From positions 28,860,358 through 28,924,357 of the forward strand of contig NC_081542.1 in NCBI RefSeq assembly GCF_901000735.1: a stretch of 64,000 nucleotides of DNA, in the 5' to 3' direction. The position numbers and the translations under genes are program-made. Numbering within the stretch: position 1 is the stretch's first letter; the number at the start of each line of letters is the position of its first letter. The notes beneath the pieces are model-generated. The model was not told the DNA's origin. It made no database searches and worked only from the letters and a program-made list of their open reading frames with translations. Source of the stretch: Corylus avellana. Taxonomy: Eukaryota; Streptophyta; Magnoliopsida; Fagales; Betulaceae. Below are positions 23,552 to 35,809 of the stretch, one piece after another.

Positions 23552-26324
23552 TGTTGTGCAAAAATATACCTAAATTAATAGGTAAATAATTGTACGTTTT
23601 ACCTGCAAGTGCACAAGGTCAACATGGTAGTATAGGGTGCAAGTACAGGATCATTCCCACGAGGATTGCTGAATTTATGTTTAAAAAAAATACATTCCTT
23701 GAGGAAAAGCAAAATAAAGATTGATTGTTGATGTGATGATAACAAAACGTAGGGCTTTGATATCCACCACTAATTATGTTAAACTAGTATATCAATATGC
23801 CAATGCTTTGATCAAGTTATGCATATTTAATGTTTGCCAACCTAAGGGCATGGGTGTATACTCCTTAAGCTATTGATTTCCCTAAGCAACGGGTTAGGCA
23901 TGGGTGTATACTCTAACTCTTTTCTTTCCTAAATGATTTAGCATGGTATATACTAAGTTGTTCTTTAAAAAAGCATATATTCTATGGAAATCGACAAACA
24001 CACAGGGCCTAGGGCATGGGTGTATACTCCTGGCTCCCTATGTTGATTGATAGGCGCTAAAATATTCTTATTTTCAGCCCTTATCTTACATGTTTTAATC
24101 CTTTGGTTTTAGTTAATTAGATCATTTTACTTCCTTTTTGTGTGTTTTGTTGTTTTTACAGGCTTTTGGAAGAAAGTGAAGTAAAACTGGGTGATTTAGG
24201 CTCAAAAAGAGAACACATGAAAATTGGAGTTCCCTGGTACTGCGATCAATCGCAGAGTAACTGCGATCGAGCGCAATACCAGAGGAGATGCTGAACAAGC
24301 CAAGCCAGAGGAGATGCTGAACAAGCCAAGCCAGAAGCGATCGAGCGCAGGCAGAAGAGGCATCGATCGCAGACGTGCGATCGAGCGCACACGGGCTACG
24401 ATCGAGAGCACCCGTGCGCAGGAGGCATTCCAAGTGGCGGCTACAATGTACCTATTTCCATAATAGGGTTTTTTCAACTCCAAATTGTAATAGGATTGAA
24501 ACCTGCGAAAACCCTAGGTTTTACTACTTTAACAAAGACTTCTAAAGCCTATAAATAGACCTCTTAGCCTCTAGGAATAAGTGTGGAGAAAAGAGGCACA
24601 AGCTCTGGAAAGGAACTGAAGGCTACATCAAGAGGAGTTTGGGTTTTTCTTCTCTTCCACCCTTTTATTTTTCTTATGTAGTTTATATTTTATTTAGGGT
24701 TAGATTGAAGCCCTAATCATGTCTTTTTATGATTGCAATATTGGCGCCTTTGCTACAATTATATTTTGGTGTTTTTAACTTGATTAATACCCGTTATCTT
24801 ATATTCCTCATATGTGCCTGTCTGGCCAACATATGCATGTGGTATGGACTAGTTAGTTAAATCAATTTGGATGATCGAGTCCTGGGTTTAATAAAAGTAA
24901 CAAAAGATATCCACACCGGATTCTTGGGTTAATCAACATGGGGAACCAGGAGTAGATACCCATGCCCTAGGCCTCGTATGTTTGTCGATTTCCACAGATT
25001 TATGTTTTCTTCAAGAACAACTTATTAGACACCCATGCTAAATCCTTAAAGAAAAGAAAAGAATTAGAGTAGACACCCATGCCTAATTCGTTGCTTAGGG
25101 AAATCAATAGCTTAAGGAGTAGACACCCATGCCCTTAGGTTGGCAAACATTAATTATACCGATATAATTGACGCATTGGCATATTGTTATCTTAATTAGT
25201 CTGATTAGTGGTGGATATCAAAATCCTAATCCCTTTTAGTTTTGTTTATCTTTTATTTTATTTCTTTATTTTCACTCAATCGTGACAATTGAGTTTATCT
25301 CTTAAATTAAATAGGAAATTACTTCTAAACATAATTTACCAATCCTCGTGGAAATGATCCTGTACTTGCACCCTATACTACCGTGTTGACCTTGTGCACT
25401 TGCAGGTAAAACGTACAATAATTTACCTATTAATTTAGGTATATTTTTGCACAACGTTGATTAACCCGAGAATCGCGGTGTGGATTCTTTTGTTACTTAA
25501 GTTAAACCCAGGACTCGGCCATCCAAATTGATCTAACTAATAAGTGCATACCACATGCACCTATTGATCAGGCATTCACATATGAGGAATTCATGCAAGC
25601 AGGTATTAATTAAGTTAAATAGCACAACATGATCATCACAAGGCGCCAATATTGAAATATTAATTTAACATAACTAGGGCTTCAATCTAGCCCTACTAAG
25701 TAAATTAGCTACACATAGAATTGATGTTAAACATCTTCATAAAAAAAAAAGCAAAGAAAAGAATAAACTCGAGACTTGAACTTGAGAGCTCCTATCCTTC
25801 TCCTTCTCCAAGCCTCCCTATTCTAGAGGCTTAAGAGTCTATTTATAGGCTTTAGAAGTCCTTGAAAAAGTAGTAAACCCTAGGGATTTCGTAGGGTTTC
25901 AATCCTATTACAATTTGGAGTTTGAAAAACCCAAATATGGAAATAGGGACATTATAGCCGCCACTTGGGATGCCTCCTGCTCACGGGTGCGCTCGATCGC
26001 AGCCCGTGTGCACTCGATCGCAAGTCGGCGATCGATGCTTCTTTTGGCCTGCGCTCGATCGCTCCTGGCTTGGCTCGTGCAATGTCTTCTCTGGTATTGC
26101 GCTCGATCGCAGGTACCCTGCGATTGATCGCAGTACCAGGGAGTTCCAAATTTCCATCTTCTCCTTTTTGAACCCAAATCTCCTAGTTTTACTTCATTTT
26201 CTTCCAAAAGCCTGTAAAATCATGAAAAACACAAAAATGAAGTAAAATGGCCTAATTAACCAAAACCAAAGGATTAAAACATGCAAGATAAGGGCTGAAA
26301 ATATGAATACTTTAGCACTTATCA
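23552..26324 (-). mobile_element. 3' LTR of Athila-type TR-GAG element 1
   Basis: With the nested solo LTR (24048-25456) removed, this is about 1.36 kb and pairs with the LTR at 29839-31193. On the minus strand it reads TGATAAGTGCTAAAG to TTGCACAACA and follows the purine tract AAGTTTGGGGGTG, so it is the 3' LTR. The parts at 25980-26140 carry the GATCGAGCGCA-type word cluster. Confidence 0.88.
24043..25461 (+). mobile_element. Nested solo LTR in opposite orientation, with target duplication
   Basis: The LTR at 24048-25456 (TGATAGGCGCTAAA to TTGCACAACG) belongs to the same family as its host LTR but is inverted. It is flanked by 5-bp TTGAT repeats (24043-24047 and 25457-25461). The undisturbed site can be read in the sister LTR at about 30322. 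No internal region remains, so this arose by insertion and then LTR-LTR recombination. Confidence 0.85.
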
Positions 26325-28079
26325 CACCCCCAAACTTACACATTGCTAGTCCCTTAGCAATCCAAAACAAAAAATAGGAATGGAAAAATTGAAAACAAAA
26401 GATAAATCCATCTTTCGTGGTATGTACGATTGCATTTAGCATATGCAACAAGCCTTTTAAACCACTAGGAATTCCCGAATGGACGAGTGAAGTCTCATGA
26501 GGGTTTTCCAGAAATGTTACCCACAAACATCATGCAAGAGTTCATGTTATCCCAAACTTAAGGTATCACTCAAAACCATGATTCTCATTCATTAGCAAGC
26601 TTAAAAAGATAAACTCCATCTTCACAGTGAATTGAAATTTTAAAATTTAATTACTCACCAAGGACATGCTAAGACATCACAAGTTTGAAAAGAGGGTAAA
26701 GTGAACTAGCACATAAATATGAAGCTTCCAATTATTTCTAATGTACAATGTCTCAATATCTCAAAGTTCACTGAAATCCCTATTAGGATGGATAACAATG
26801 ACATATTTTCTTTTTCTTCTTCTTCTTCTTTTTTTTTTTTTTTTTTTTTTTCTTCTTTTGTCAGGTTGTGCAATGCTTGATTCTCTTAAGCTTTCTAATT
26901 GACTCATGTAACGAGTGTTAAGTCAATGAGTCTCACACCAGATGGTTTTAGGGCATTAGGTGTAGAGACACCCCTAGGACTTACTGACTCGAGTCAGAAA
27001 GGGTACGAAACCAAACTAACCATGACATTAACCAAATCAAAATTCTTCACCTTTTGACGTGAACACTCAATGCTTTGAGACAAGAGGTTCAGCTACTTAG
27101 TGAGAAGCTTATCAATGATCATATTTTTCTTTTTCATTTATTTATTATTTTTTTTTCTCATATATATATGCCAGGTCTCCATCTAATAAATCATCCAGTT
27201 TCACTTAAGACATAGAAGCACACACATTCAACTTTCATGTCATACCCCACAAATTATGTGCTAATGTGCTTGTGTAAGATCAGATCAAACATGTGAATTC
27301 TCAACTGTCCTAAGCAAGTAACCAAACCGAAAAACTCAATTATTAGATCATATGTTCAAAATTTTAAGCTCACCAATGAAATCAAATCACAATTTTTAAG
27401 ATCAACCAAAATTATAAGACAAACATTAACATGCATATATATATTTTTTTTCTTTTTTTTTTCAAATAAAAGTAAAATAAAACTGGGACAAAGTGTGTGT
27501 AAAGTGTCTCCCATACCCCCAAACTTAAATGACACATTGTCCCCAATGTGTCTAAGTAAAGGAAAGAGTGTACCCGGAAGATGGTCGACATTAGCTTGGA
27601 AAGCATGGCTCATAGCACACCCCCAAACTTGAAGTGAAGCACACTTGTCCCTGCAATATAATAAAACACACAAACAAGTAAAAAGAAATAGAATGAAATA
27701 ATAAAAAAAAAAATAAGAAAAATAACTATTGGATGCTGCCAAGTGCACTCGATCGCACGCATGGTGCATTCAATCGCACTAACAGAATGCGATGGAATGA
27801 CATATAGAAGTCTGCGCTCGATTGCAGGTACCCTGCAATTGATCGTAGTACCAGAATGTTAAAATTTTAAAAGTTTTTTTTTTTTAAACAGAAGAAAAGT
27901 AAAAGGTCAAACATCAGGGATAATCAAGACATGTGTGAAGGAAAGAAAGTAAGATGAAAGACAAGAGAGAAAATGTTACTGTCCTTTTAGTGGCATCAGT
28001 ACCACTATTGTGGGTAGATGCGCTTGAGGTTCGTGCCTGCTCAACGCATCTGCTGGTGACTGTAGGACTCCTAGTGTGA
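26325..28079 (-). mobile_element. Non-coding 3' internal part of element 1
   Basis: Between the 3' LTR and gag there is no protease, RT, RNase H or integrase, where a full Athila element would have several kilobases of pol. The DNA is T/A-rich with a long T run (26815-26856). A GATCGAGCGCA-type cluster lies at 27745-27850. The purine tract is at the LTR edge (26325-26337, minus strand). Confidence 0.75.
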
Positions 28080-29546
28080 AAAGCTGCACTTGAGCTCTTC
28101 AGATTTAGGCTCAAGTGCTCTTGTAGGAGTGGGACCTCTTTGAACTGTGACTGCCTTCAGCTGCTGGTGATTGCTTGGGTTAGGTACTGTTTGAGCTGGG
28201 AATTCCCCCTACTTCCTCTCACTCAGCTCCTTTGCCATCTGACCCATTTGCACTTCCAACTTTTGTATGGCATGCTCAGTCTTTGTATTGACATGTTTTT
28301 GATCAGCCATGAATTGTTGTTGTGAAGTCACCAAGTTATGTATCATATTCTCCAGTTGGTTCATCTTTGGCTCTTGAGCTGATTGACTTGCTTGTTGGGG
28401 CCCTTTTTGCTGTCCTTGATTATTACTCCAGGAGAAATTGGGATGGTTACGCCGTCCTGGATTGTAGGTATTGGAGTATGGGTTGTTCTTGTGGGGATAA
28501 TTGTTTTGTCCCTCAAAGTTCGCCTCTTCTTGTTATGCAAAAGGACACTTCTCAGTGATGTGATCTAAATGGGAACAAATAGCACATACATGGAATTGTG
28601 TGTCCTGTTGCAGAGGTAAAGTTTTCTGAACAGCCATGGCCTTGACAAGCATATCCAATTTCTTTTCTACTGCAGCCAACTGATTAGTTGATCCTTCACT
28701 GAGATTCACTTCATACATGCCCTTGCTCTTGACTCCTCTCCTTCCTCTTGAACAGAATTGCTGTGAATGCTCACTTAATGTCTCAAAAAGTTCCACAGCT
28801 TCCTCACTACTTCTTTCCATAAGTGTTCCTCCGCAAGCTGAGTCAACCATCCCTTTATTAGTATCATCTAATCCTTCATAGAAGATTTGTACTTGCTCAT
28901 CTTGAGGGATGTTGTGATGTGGACATTTTAGGAGTAAGGAATTGAAGTGATCCCAGGCCTCAAAGAACAAATCTCCGTCTCGTTGTTGGAACATTTGAAG
29001 TTCCCTTTTAAGTTGCTTTGTCTTCTGGGCTGGGAAAAACCTCTTAAGAAATTTGGTAGTCAATTCTTCCCAAGTATGAATGGATTTTGTAGCCAAGGAA
29101 TTGTATCACAGTTTAGCATTGTCTTTCAAGGAAAAAGGAAAGAGAACTAACCTGAGTCTCTCTGGTGTTAGGCCTTGAACATTCTGCAACTTGCATAAGT
29201 CAAAGAATTCCTTAAGATGCAAGTTGGGATCCTCAATAGCTATGCCTCTGAAGTAGGTCAATGCATTGAGAATTTGGGGAGAGATATAATAACTACCATC
29301 CACCTCCGGTTGATATGCTATGCATGAGGGTTGATGGAGGTTTGTTGGCACGTATGCTTGCTTCATTGGTCTCCTCACTCGTTGTGGATTTGCTTCTAGG
29401 GGTCTAGGCCCAATTGGAATTTCTTGCATGTCTTCCATTTCAACTTCTTCTTCTCCTTCTTTGTCTCTAGGTTGTTGTCGAATTGTCCACTCACTTTCAG
29501 GATCGAGGGGAAAAACGGTTAAGGCTTGAGATCGACGACCTTGCAT
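28080..29546 (-). pseudogene. Athila-type gag, degraded
   Basis: On the minus strand the likely start is the ATG at 29546, after the GATCGAGCGCA leader cluster. The frame shows the Athila gag order: FRGIAIEDPNLHLKEFFDLC, the capsid words FPFSLKDNAK and LTTKFLKRFFPAQKT, CPHHNIPQDEQVQIFYEGL, VDSACGGT, a knuckle-like CAICSHLDHITEKC, and then NPYSNTYNPG with RNHPNFSW, the lineage's hallmark tail, followed by a coiled helix. A TGA replaces a Trp codon at 29103-29105, a TAA replaces a Gln codon at 28533-28535, and a frameshift lies near 28190. Gag packages element RNA. No pol follows, so even an intact copy would depend on a relative. Confidence 0.85.
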
Positions 29547-29814
29547 GAACTTGGCAGCTTCAGCACTGCCTGGTCCTGATGCTCTCTGGAACTGCACTCG
29601 ATCACAGGTTGGTGCGTTCGATAGCAGTGCGCTCGATCGCACTTGGCTGACGATTGATCGCAATCACAGAATGCCAATCCCCAACCTGTAACAGAAAACA
29701 GAAAAGTGAAGGGAAACAAGAAATTCTTTTTGATTTTTGCTAATACTAAATTAAAAATTGAAAATTAAACTAACAAAACCAAATGAAGATAAATTTAAAC
29801 AAAATTCGCTGCAA

Positions 29815-29832
29815 TCCCCGGCAACGGCGCCA
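29815..29832 (-). other. Primer-binding site (tRNA-Asp)
   Basis: On the minus strand it reads TGGCGCCGTTGCCGGGGA, complementary to the 3' end of plant tRNA-Asp, six bases inside the 5' LTR. It fixes the orientation as minus. Confidence 0.85.
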
Positions 29833-29838
29833 AAAACT

Positions 29839-31193
29839 TGTTGTGCAAAAATATACCTAAATTAATAGGTAAATAATTGTACGTTTTACCTGCAAATGCA
29901 CAAGGCCAACATGGTAGTATAGGGTCCAAGTACAGGATCATTCCCACGAGGATTGCTGAATTTATGTTTAAAAATAGATTCCTTAAGCAAAAGCAAAATA
30001 AAGATTGATTGTTAATGTGATGATAACAAAGGGTAGGGCTTTGATATCCACCACTAATTATGTTAAACTACTATATCAATATGCCAATGCTTTGATCAAG
30101 TTATGCATATTTAATGTTTGCCAACCTAAGGGCATGGGTGTATACTCCTTAAGCTATTGATTTTCCTAAGCAACGAGTTAGGCATGAGTGTATACTCTAA
30201 CTCTTTTCTTTCCTAAAGGATTTAGCATAGTGTATACTAAGTTGTTCTTTAGAAAAGCATATATTCTATGGAAATCGACAAACACACAGGGCCTAGGGCA
30301 TGGGTGTATACTCCTGGTTCCCTATGTTGATTAACCCAAGAATCGCGGTGTGGATTCTTTTGTTACTTAAGTTAAACCCAGGACTCGGCCATCCAAATTG
30401 ATCTAACTAACAGGTCCATACCACATGCACAAGTTGATCAGGCATTCACATATGAGGAATTCATGCAAGCAGGTATTAATCAAGTTAAATAGCACAACAT
30501 GATCATCACAAGGCGCCAATATTGAAATATTAATTTAACATAACTAGGGCTTCAATCTAGCCCTACTAAGTAAATTAGCTACATATAGATTTGATATTAA
30601 ACATCTTCATAAAATAAAAGCAAAAAAAATAATAAACCCGAGACTTGAACTTGAGAGCTCCAATCCTTCTCCTTCTCCAAGCCTCCCTATTCTAGAGGCT
30701 TAAGAGTCTATTTATAGGCTTTACAAGTCCTTGGAAAAGTAGTAAACCCTAGGGATTTCGTAGGGTTTCAATCCTATTACAATTTGGAGTTTGAAAAACC
30801 CTAATATGGAAATAGGGACATTATAGCCGCCACATGGGATGCCTCCTGCGCACGGGTGCGCTCGATCACAGTCCGTGTGCGCTCGATCGCAGGTCTGTGA
30901 TCGATGCTTCTTTTGGCTTGCACCCGATCGCTCCTGGCCTGGCTCGTGCAGTGTCTTCTCTGGTATTGCGCTCGATCGTAGGTATCCTGCGATTGATCGC
31001 AGTACCAAGGAGTTCCAAATTTCCATCTTCTCCTTTTTGAACCCAAATCTCCTAGTTTTACTTCATTTTCTTCCAAAAGCCTGTAAAATCATGAAAAACA
31101 CAAAAAGGAAGTAAAATGGTCTAATTAACCAAAACCAAAGGATTAAAACATGCAAGATAAGGGCTGAAACTATGAATATTTTAGCACTTATCA
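29839..31193 (-). mobile_element. 5' LTR of Athila-type TR-GAG element 1
   Basis: A 1355-bp LTR with ends TGTTGTGCAAAA and GCACTTATCA on the plus strand. It is near-identical to the un-nested parts of 23552-26324, and uninterrupted. The flanks GTTAG (23547-23551) and AATAG (31194-31198) match at only three of five bases, so the target duplication has drifted or one edge has mutated. Confidence 0.88.
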
Positions 31194-32020
31194 AATAGGA
31201 ACACAGCTCGTCTTAGGAGTCCGAGATGCTCTATTAAACTTTCTCTGAGGTAACATGGAGATATTTGGGTGGACTCACGAAGATATGCTGGGAATCAGTC
31301 CCGATGACATTCTCCACCAGCTCAATGTGGACCCAAGCATGAAGCTAGTGAGGCAAAAGCGAAGGAAATTTGCCCCCGAGCGAAATATGGCCATAGCCGA
31401 GGAAGTGGAGAAGCTGCTCAAGGCTCAGTTTCTAGAGGAGGTATATTATTCCAACTGGTTGACCAATGTGGTGCTGGTCAAAAAATCCAACGAGAAGTGG
31501 AGGATGTGCGTGGACTTTACAGACCTTAACAAAGCATGCCCAAAAGACAGATTTCCTCTGCCACGCATTGATGCGTTGGTAGATTCAACAGCTGGATATG
31601 GACTGTTAAGTTTTATGGACGCTTTTTCTAGTTACAACAAGATTTATATGTATCCAGAAGACCGAAAGAAGACCGCGTTTATCACAGACCGAGGCCTGTA
31701 CTACTACAAGGTTATGCCTTTCGGTCTGAAGAACGTAGGAGCAATGTATCAGAGGATGGTTAATAAGATGTTCCGAGATCAGATTGGACGTAATATGGAG
31801 GTATATGTTGATGACATGCTAGTTAAAAGTGTGCTACCAGAAGGCCATGTAGACAACCTGTATGAGACGTTTAGAACGTTGAAGCACTATGGATGAAGTT
31901 GCACTATGGACATGGAATCCCCTAAGAATACGAAGTAACTTCAGTAATTGACGAGTAGGATTGCAGCGTTGAACTGGTTCATCTCTCGGTCAATTGATAA
32001 GTGCCTACCATTTTTCAAAA
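31194..32020 (+). pseudogene. Tat-type reverse transcriptase, degraded
   Basis: This continues the Tat pol after the nested element. It has [23 protein letters not shown], the finger words [36 protein letters not shown], the palm [14 protein letters not shown], the MPFGLKN helix and the catalytic YVDDM box at 31803-31817. A TGA replaces an Arg codon at about 31252, and a stop with a frameshift lies at about 31894. The enzyme would copy element RNA into DNA in the cytoplasm. Confidence 0.88.
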
Positions 32021-33000
32021 TCCTGAGGAAAGCATTCAAGTGGTTTGAAGAGTGTGAAGAGGTTTTTGAGCAATTGAAGAAGTACCTGACAAGTTCACCC
32101 CTGTTAAGTAGAATTGTTCCCTGAGAAGCATTGTATCTATACTTAGCTGTCTCCCCAACAGCTATTAATGCTTCCCTTATCCGAGAAGAAGACGGCATTC
32201 AGAAGCCAGTTTATTTTGTTAGCAGAGCATTGAAGGGAGCAAAAGAGCGGTACCCTCAGATGGAGAAGTGAGCATTTGCGCTAACTATTGCTTCCAGGAA
32301 GCTCTGCCCATATTTCCAAGCTCATACTATAAGAGTCTTGACTAAGTATCCATTGAAGAAAGTACTCAGAAAGTTAGATCTGTCTGGCAGATTAGCTAAC
32401 TGGGCAATCGAGCTCGGAGAATTTGATATTGAGTTCCTCCCAAGGAACGCTATCAAAGGGCTGGTATTGGCTGATTTCTTAACAGAATTCACCAACCTAC
32501 CTGTCACCCTAGAATGGCAAAAAGACGAAACATGGGTAGTCTACGTAGATGGATCCTCTACAAGGAAGAATAGTGGAGCCAGTGTTGTATTAATCACCCT
32601 GGATGGAGAAGAGTTATGCAGCTCCTTGAGGCTGGAGTTCAAGACCACCATTAATGAGGCCGAGTATGAGGCAGTTTTAGTAGGACTCAGTTTAGCCCGT
32701 GAGATGGGAGCTGAGTTTGTCGAATTACGGAGCGATTTGCAAGTAATCGTCGGACAAATCCAAGGAGAGTTTGAAGCCAGAGGTGGTAAAATGAAGCAAC
32801 ACTTATCAAAAGTATAAGATTTAAAGAATGCATTCAAAAAATTATGTATTATGAAGATCCCAAGAGAAGAGAATGAAAGAGCTGACTGGCTAGCCCGGAT
32901 AGCGTCGGCAACAGCTAACGACGCTGAAAAGCCTGAAGGGCCAATCCAGACTTTAAGAAGACCTGCCGTAGCCGAGACAGTCTCGGTCTTGGTTACCGAC
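32021..33000 (+). pseudogene. Tat-type dual RNase H region, degraded
   Basis: The RT connection is followed by a first RNase H (LRKAFKWFEECEEVFEQLK, FVSRALKGAKERYPQMEK, then LADFLTEF) and a second, acquired-type RNase H at about 32530-32817 (VYVDGSSTRKNSGA, NEAEYEAVLVGLSLA, LRSDLQVIVGQ). These are the Asp/Glu/Asp positions of RNase H. Two RNase H domains in a row mark the Tat lineage. Stops are at about 32121, 32268 and 32815. Confidence 0.82.
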
Positions 33001-33029
33001 TGGGATGGCAGAGGAGCATAAGGGAATAC

Positions 33030-33498
33030 TTGGAACAGGGAATTCTCTCATTGGATCAGAAGTCAGCAACGCAAGTCAGAACTAGAGCTGCTAGATTTAC
33101 GATCATTAATGGGATTCTGTACAAACGAGGCTTCATGCTACCACAACTTAAATGTATCTCCAAGGAAGAAAATGATTATGTCCTTCGCGAGATCCATGAA
33201 GGTATTTACGGTAGTCACTCGGGAGCAAGAGTATTGGCGCATAAAGCAATTAGAGCCGGTTTCTACTGGCTGAATATGAGTCTGGACTCGGTACAGACAG
33301 TCAAGAATTGTGACAAATGCCAACATTGCAAAACAACTCCCAGAAGATCTGAGTTCAATCTCTTCGCCATGGCCTTTCTCACAATGGGGGGTAGATATAG
33401 TAGGGCCACTACCTCGTGGAAAGGGGGTGTGCGATTTGCAGTTGTAGAAGTGGATTATTTCTCCAAATGGGCCTAGTGAACATCACAGCTAAAAGCAT
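33030..33498 (+). pseudogene. Tat-type integrase, N-terminal part
   Basis: It shows the HHCC zinc-binding head (REIHEGIYGSHSG..., then KNCDKCQHCK), followed by the start of the catalytic core (VVEVDYFSKWA). The frame stops at 33474-33476, and the DNA is interrupted at 33498 by the second Athila-type insertion. The missing core and C-terminus lie, inverted, at 36793-37514. Confidence 0.85.
33494..33498 (+). other. Target-site duplication, left copy
   Basis: AGCAT directly before the LTR. Its partner ATGCT (the reverse complement) lies at 37510-37514, beside the other LTR of the same element. Confidence 0.85.
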
Positions 33499-34744
33499 TG
33501 ATAAGTGCTGAATGTTGCATATTCAAGCCCCTTAATTTACATATGTTAATTCCTTAGCATTGTTATTTGTTTGATTTTGTTTTGTTTTTGTGTTTCAGGT
33601 CTCATTTGACAAACCATTGGAAATTGGGCTTAAAAGAACAAAAAGTTGAGCATTCTGGATCTAGGATCGAGCGCAGTACTCCTGGAATCGAGCGCACCTA
33701 CGCTCGAGCGTCTGCGGCCAAGGTTCGAGCGCTTGCCTGCTCTCGCACGCATATCAGCTAGGCTCGAGCGCACATAATCTTGGATCGAGCGCACACGGGC
33801 ATACAGTGCACGGCAAGAATCCTTTTCCAACTTGGACTTGGTTTTCAGTCTCCCAATTGGACTGGGAGACTGACTTCCAATTTTCTGAGGATTTCTAGGG
33901 TTTTAGGGTTTTCCAAATCCCTATAAATAGGGCTCTAAACATTGTAAACAGACACACCGCTTCCTAGAGCTAGAAATTAGAAAATTGTCTTTAGAGCTTA
34001 GAAGATCATGAGCGGCTAAACCCCTTCGTGGGGTGTTAATGTAACCCTATCCAAGTACAATGGTTTCATTGTATTTAATTTCTAGATTTTCAATTTATAC
34101 ATGTTGATTGTATAACTATGAGAATTGCTACCTTTTGATTATGTTCTTAATTATTAAATGCAATTGTTCTTAAATTCCAAAATCAATATTTGTGAAATTC
34201 TTCTCTTGTCTTAGAAAGTATTTTACTTTTATTGAAATCAAATCATTCTTGTTTTCTATGATTATGAGGATGATGGTTATACAATGGGTTGAATTGACAT
34301 ATGATCAATAGGATTTGATAGGCCATGCCTAGGGAAGTCAGTCCGTGCCAACCGAAGATGGGTTACACTTATTCATTGATTGTATGTATCCTATTAATGA
34401 ATTTGATAATTTATATCTATGGAAGACGGGTCGTACCGCATCTTAGTGGTTAGGTGGACGATCCGTGCCAACCGAAGATAGACTATGCGTATTCTTTAAT
34501 AAGTTAGTTTCTTGTTTATTTATAACATGCATAGAATGAATTTCTAGGATTAATTATGATTAGCCATTGTTGTGCGGATTGAGGTGAAGTAAATTATTAA
34601 TTTTAATCTTTCGAATTTGATAACAAAACCCCTGCAGTCCTTGAGGGCCGACACCCTCTCTATAGCTGTATCCTACAAAGATTCGTCCTATTGCGAGTGG
34701 TTATTTTTATAATTGATATTTTTGGTCACAAAAATACCACATCA
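33499..34744 (+). mobile_element. 5' LTR of Athila-type element 2
   Basis: It runs TGATAAGTGCTGAATG to ATACCACATCA and is followed by a tRNA-Asp primer-binding site. It is related to, but a different subfamily from, element 1. It is about 100 bp shorter than its partner (37515-38867), lacking the stretch that would lie near 34590. It carries the GATCGAGCGCA cluster at 33655-33800. Confidence 0.88.
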
Positions 34745-34749
34745 ATTTT

Positions 34750-34767
34750 TGGCGCCGTTGCCGGGGA
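34750..34767 (+). other. Primer-binding site (tRNA-Asp)
   Basis: TGGCGCCGTTGCCGGGGA, five bases after the LTR. A second, truncated copy of the site occurs at 35736-35743. Confidence 0.85.
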
Positions 34768-35809
34768 CTGCTTAACGGTTTCATTATCTAAATTTAAGGG
34801 TTGATTTTAGCTTAATAATTTATTTCTCTGTTTTAAGTTGCTAATTTGAATTCTGTTTTGTGTTTTATTTTTATTTTCTTTAAAAACTTGCAAACAGGTC
34901 TGTAAGCTGCCTTCTCTGTGACTGCGATCGAGCGCAGCCCGCATGCGATCGAGCACACGAACGCACTTCAGCAGGAACCCAGCCAGCAGCGCTCGAGCCA
35001 TCTTCTCCTGCGCTCGCACCCAACTGCGGCAGTATGCTCGAGCGCACCTTGCCATGCGATCGAGCGCACTTGCGGCAACCTGCATCCAGTCCCTGAGTGC
35101 ATCTAAGGCCGTTTGTGAGCTTTGTTTGTTTTCTGTTTTAGCTTATTTTATTTTATTTTATTTTATTTGTTCTGTTTAGTTTATGCTAGGTCGCCGTTCT
35201 TTGTCTTTTGCATTAATTTCTTGCGACCTTGAAATGAACGCACTCTTAGACAAATTAGATCCCAATGGACCCCAAATTTGCTAGAAGAGCGTTCCACTGA
35301 GACCTAGGGAAGACGAGTCGTACCGCATCTTAGTGGCTAGGTGGACGATCCGTGCCAACCGAAGATAGATTATGCTTATTCTTTAATAAGGTAGTTTCTT
35401 GTTTATTTATAACATGCATAGAATGAATTTCTGGGAATAATTATGATTAACCATTGTTGTGCGGATAGAGGTGAAGTCAATACCCTACACATTCCCTCTC
35501 TCATATATTCACTTCTTTTATTTCCGTTTATTTTATGCACTTTAAATTCACACAAACAAATCATTCTCTTTTAAATTAAGTTAATTTTAATCTTTTGAAT
35601 TTTGATAATAAAACCCCTGCAGTTCTTGAGGTTCAACACCCTCTCTATAGCCCTATTCTACAGGATTCGTACTATTGCGAGTGGTAATTTTTATATTTGA
35701 TATTTTTGGTCACAAAAATACCACATCAATTTTTGGCGCCGGAAATTACCACACAAAAATACCACATCAAAGGACCCATAATTTGCTAGAAGAGCGTTCC
35801 ACTGAGACC
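34768..35809 (+). mobile_element. Leader of element 2 with an internal partial LTR copy
   Basis: The leader contains a GATCGAGCGCA cluster (34920-35075). From about 35309 to 35745 it contains a second copy of the last ~440 bases of the LTR plus TTTTTGGCGCC. The words TTTGCTAGAAGAGCG and CCACTGAGACC occur on both sides of that copy (about 35276-35308 and 35780-35809), so a piece of LTR was inserted into, or copied into, the leader. Confidence 0.8.

Noticed and set aside
24122..24483. Several Arg/Ser-rich ORFs, also at 25908-26245, 30721-31114, 33567-33830, 34807-35179 and 40085-40353
   Set aside because: All arise from the GATCGAGCGCA word clusters, which are open in several frames on both strands; no protein is indicated.
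29815..29832. tRNA-Asp gene fragment
   Set aside because: Only the 3' 18 bases are complementary to the tRNA; the position next to an LTR shows a retroelement primer-binding site.
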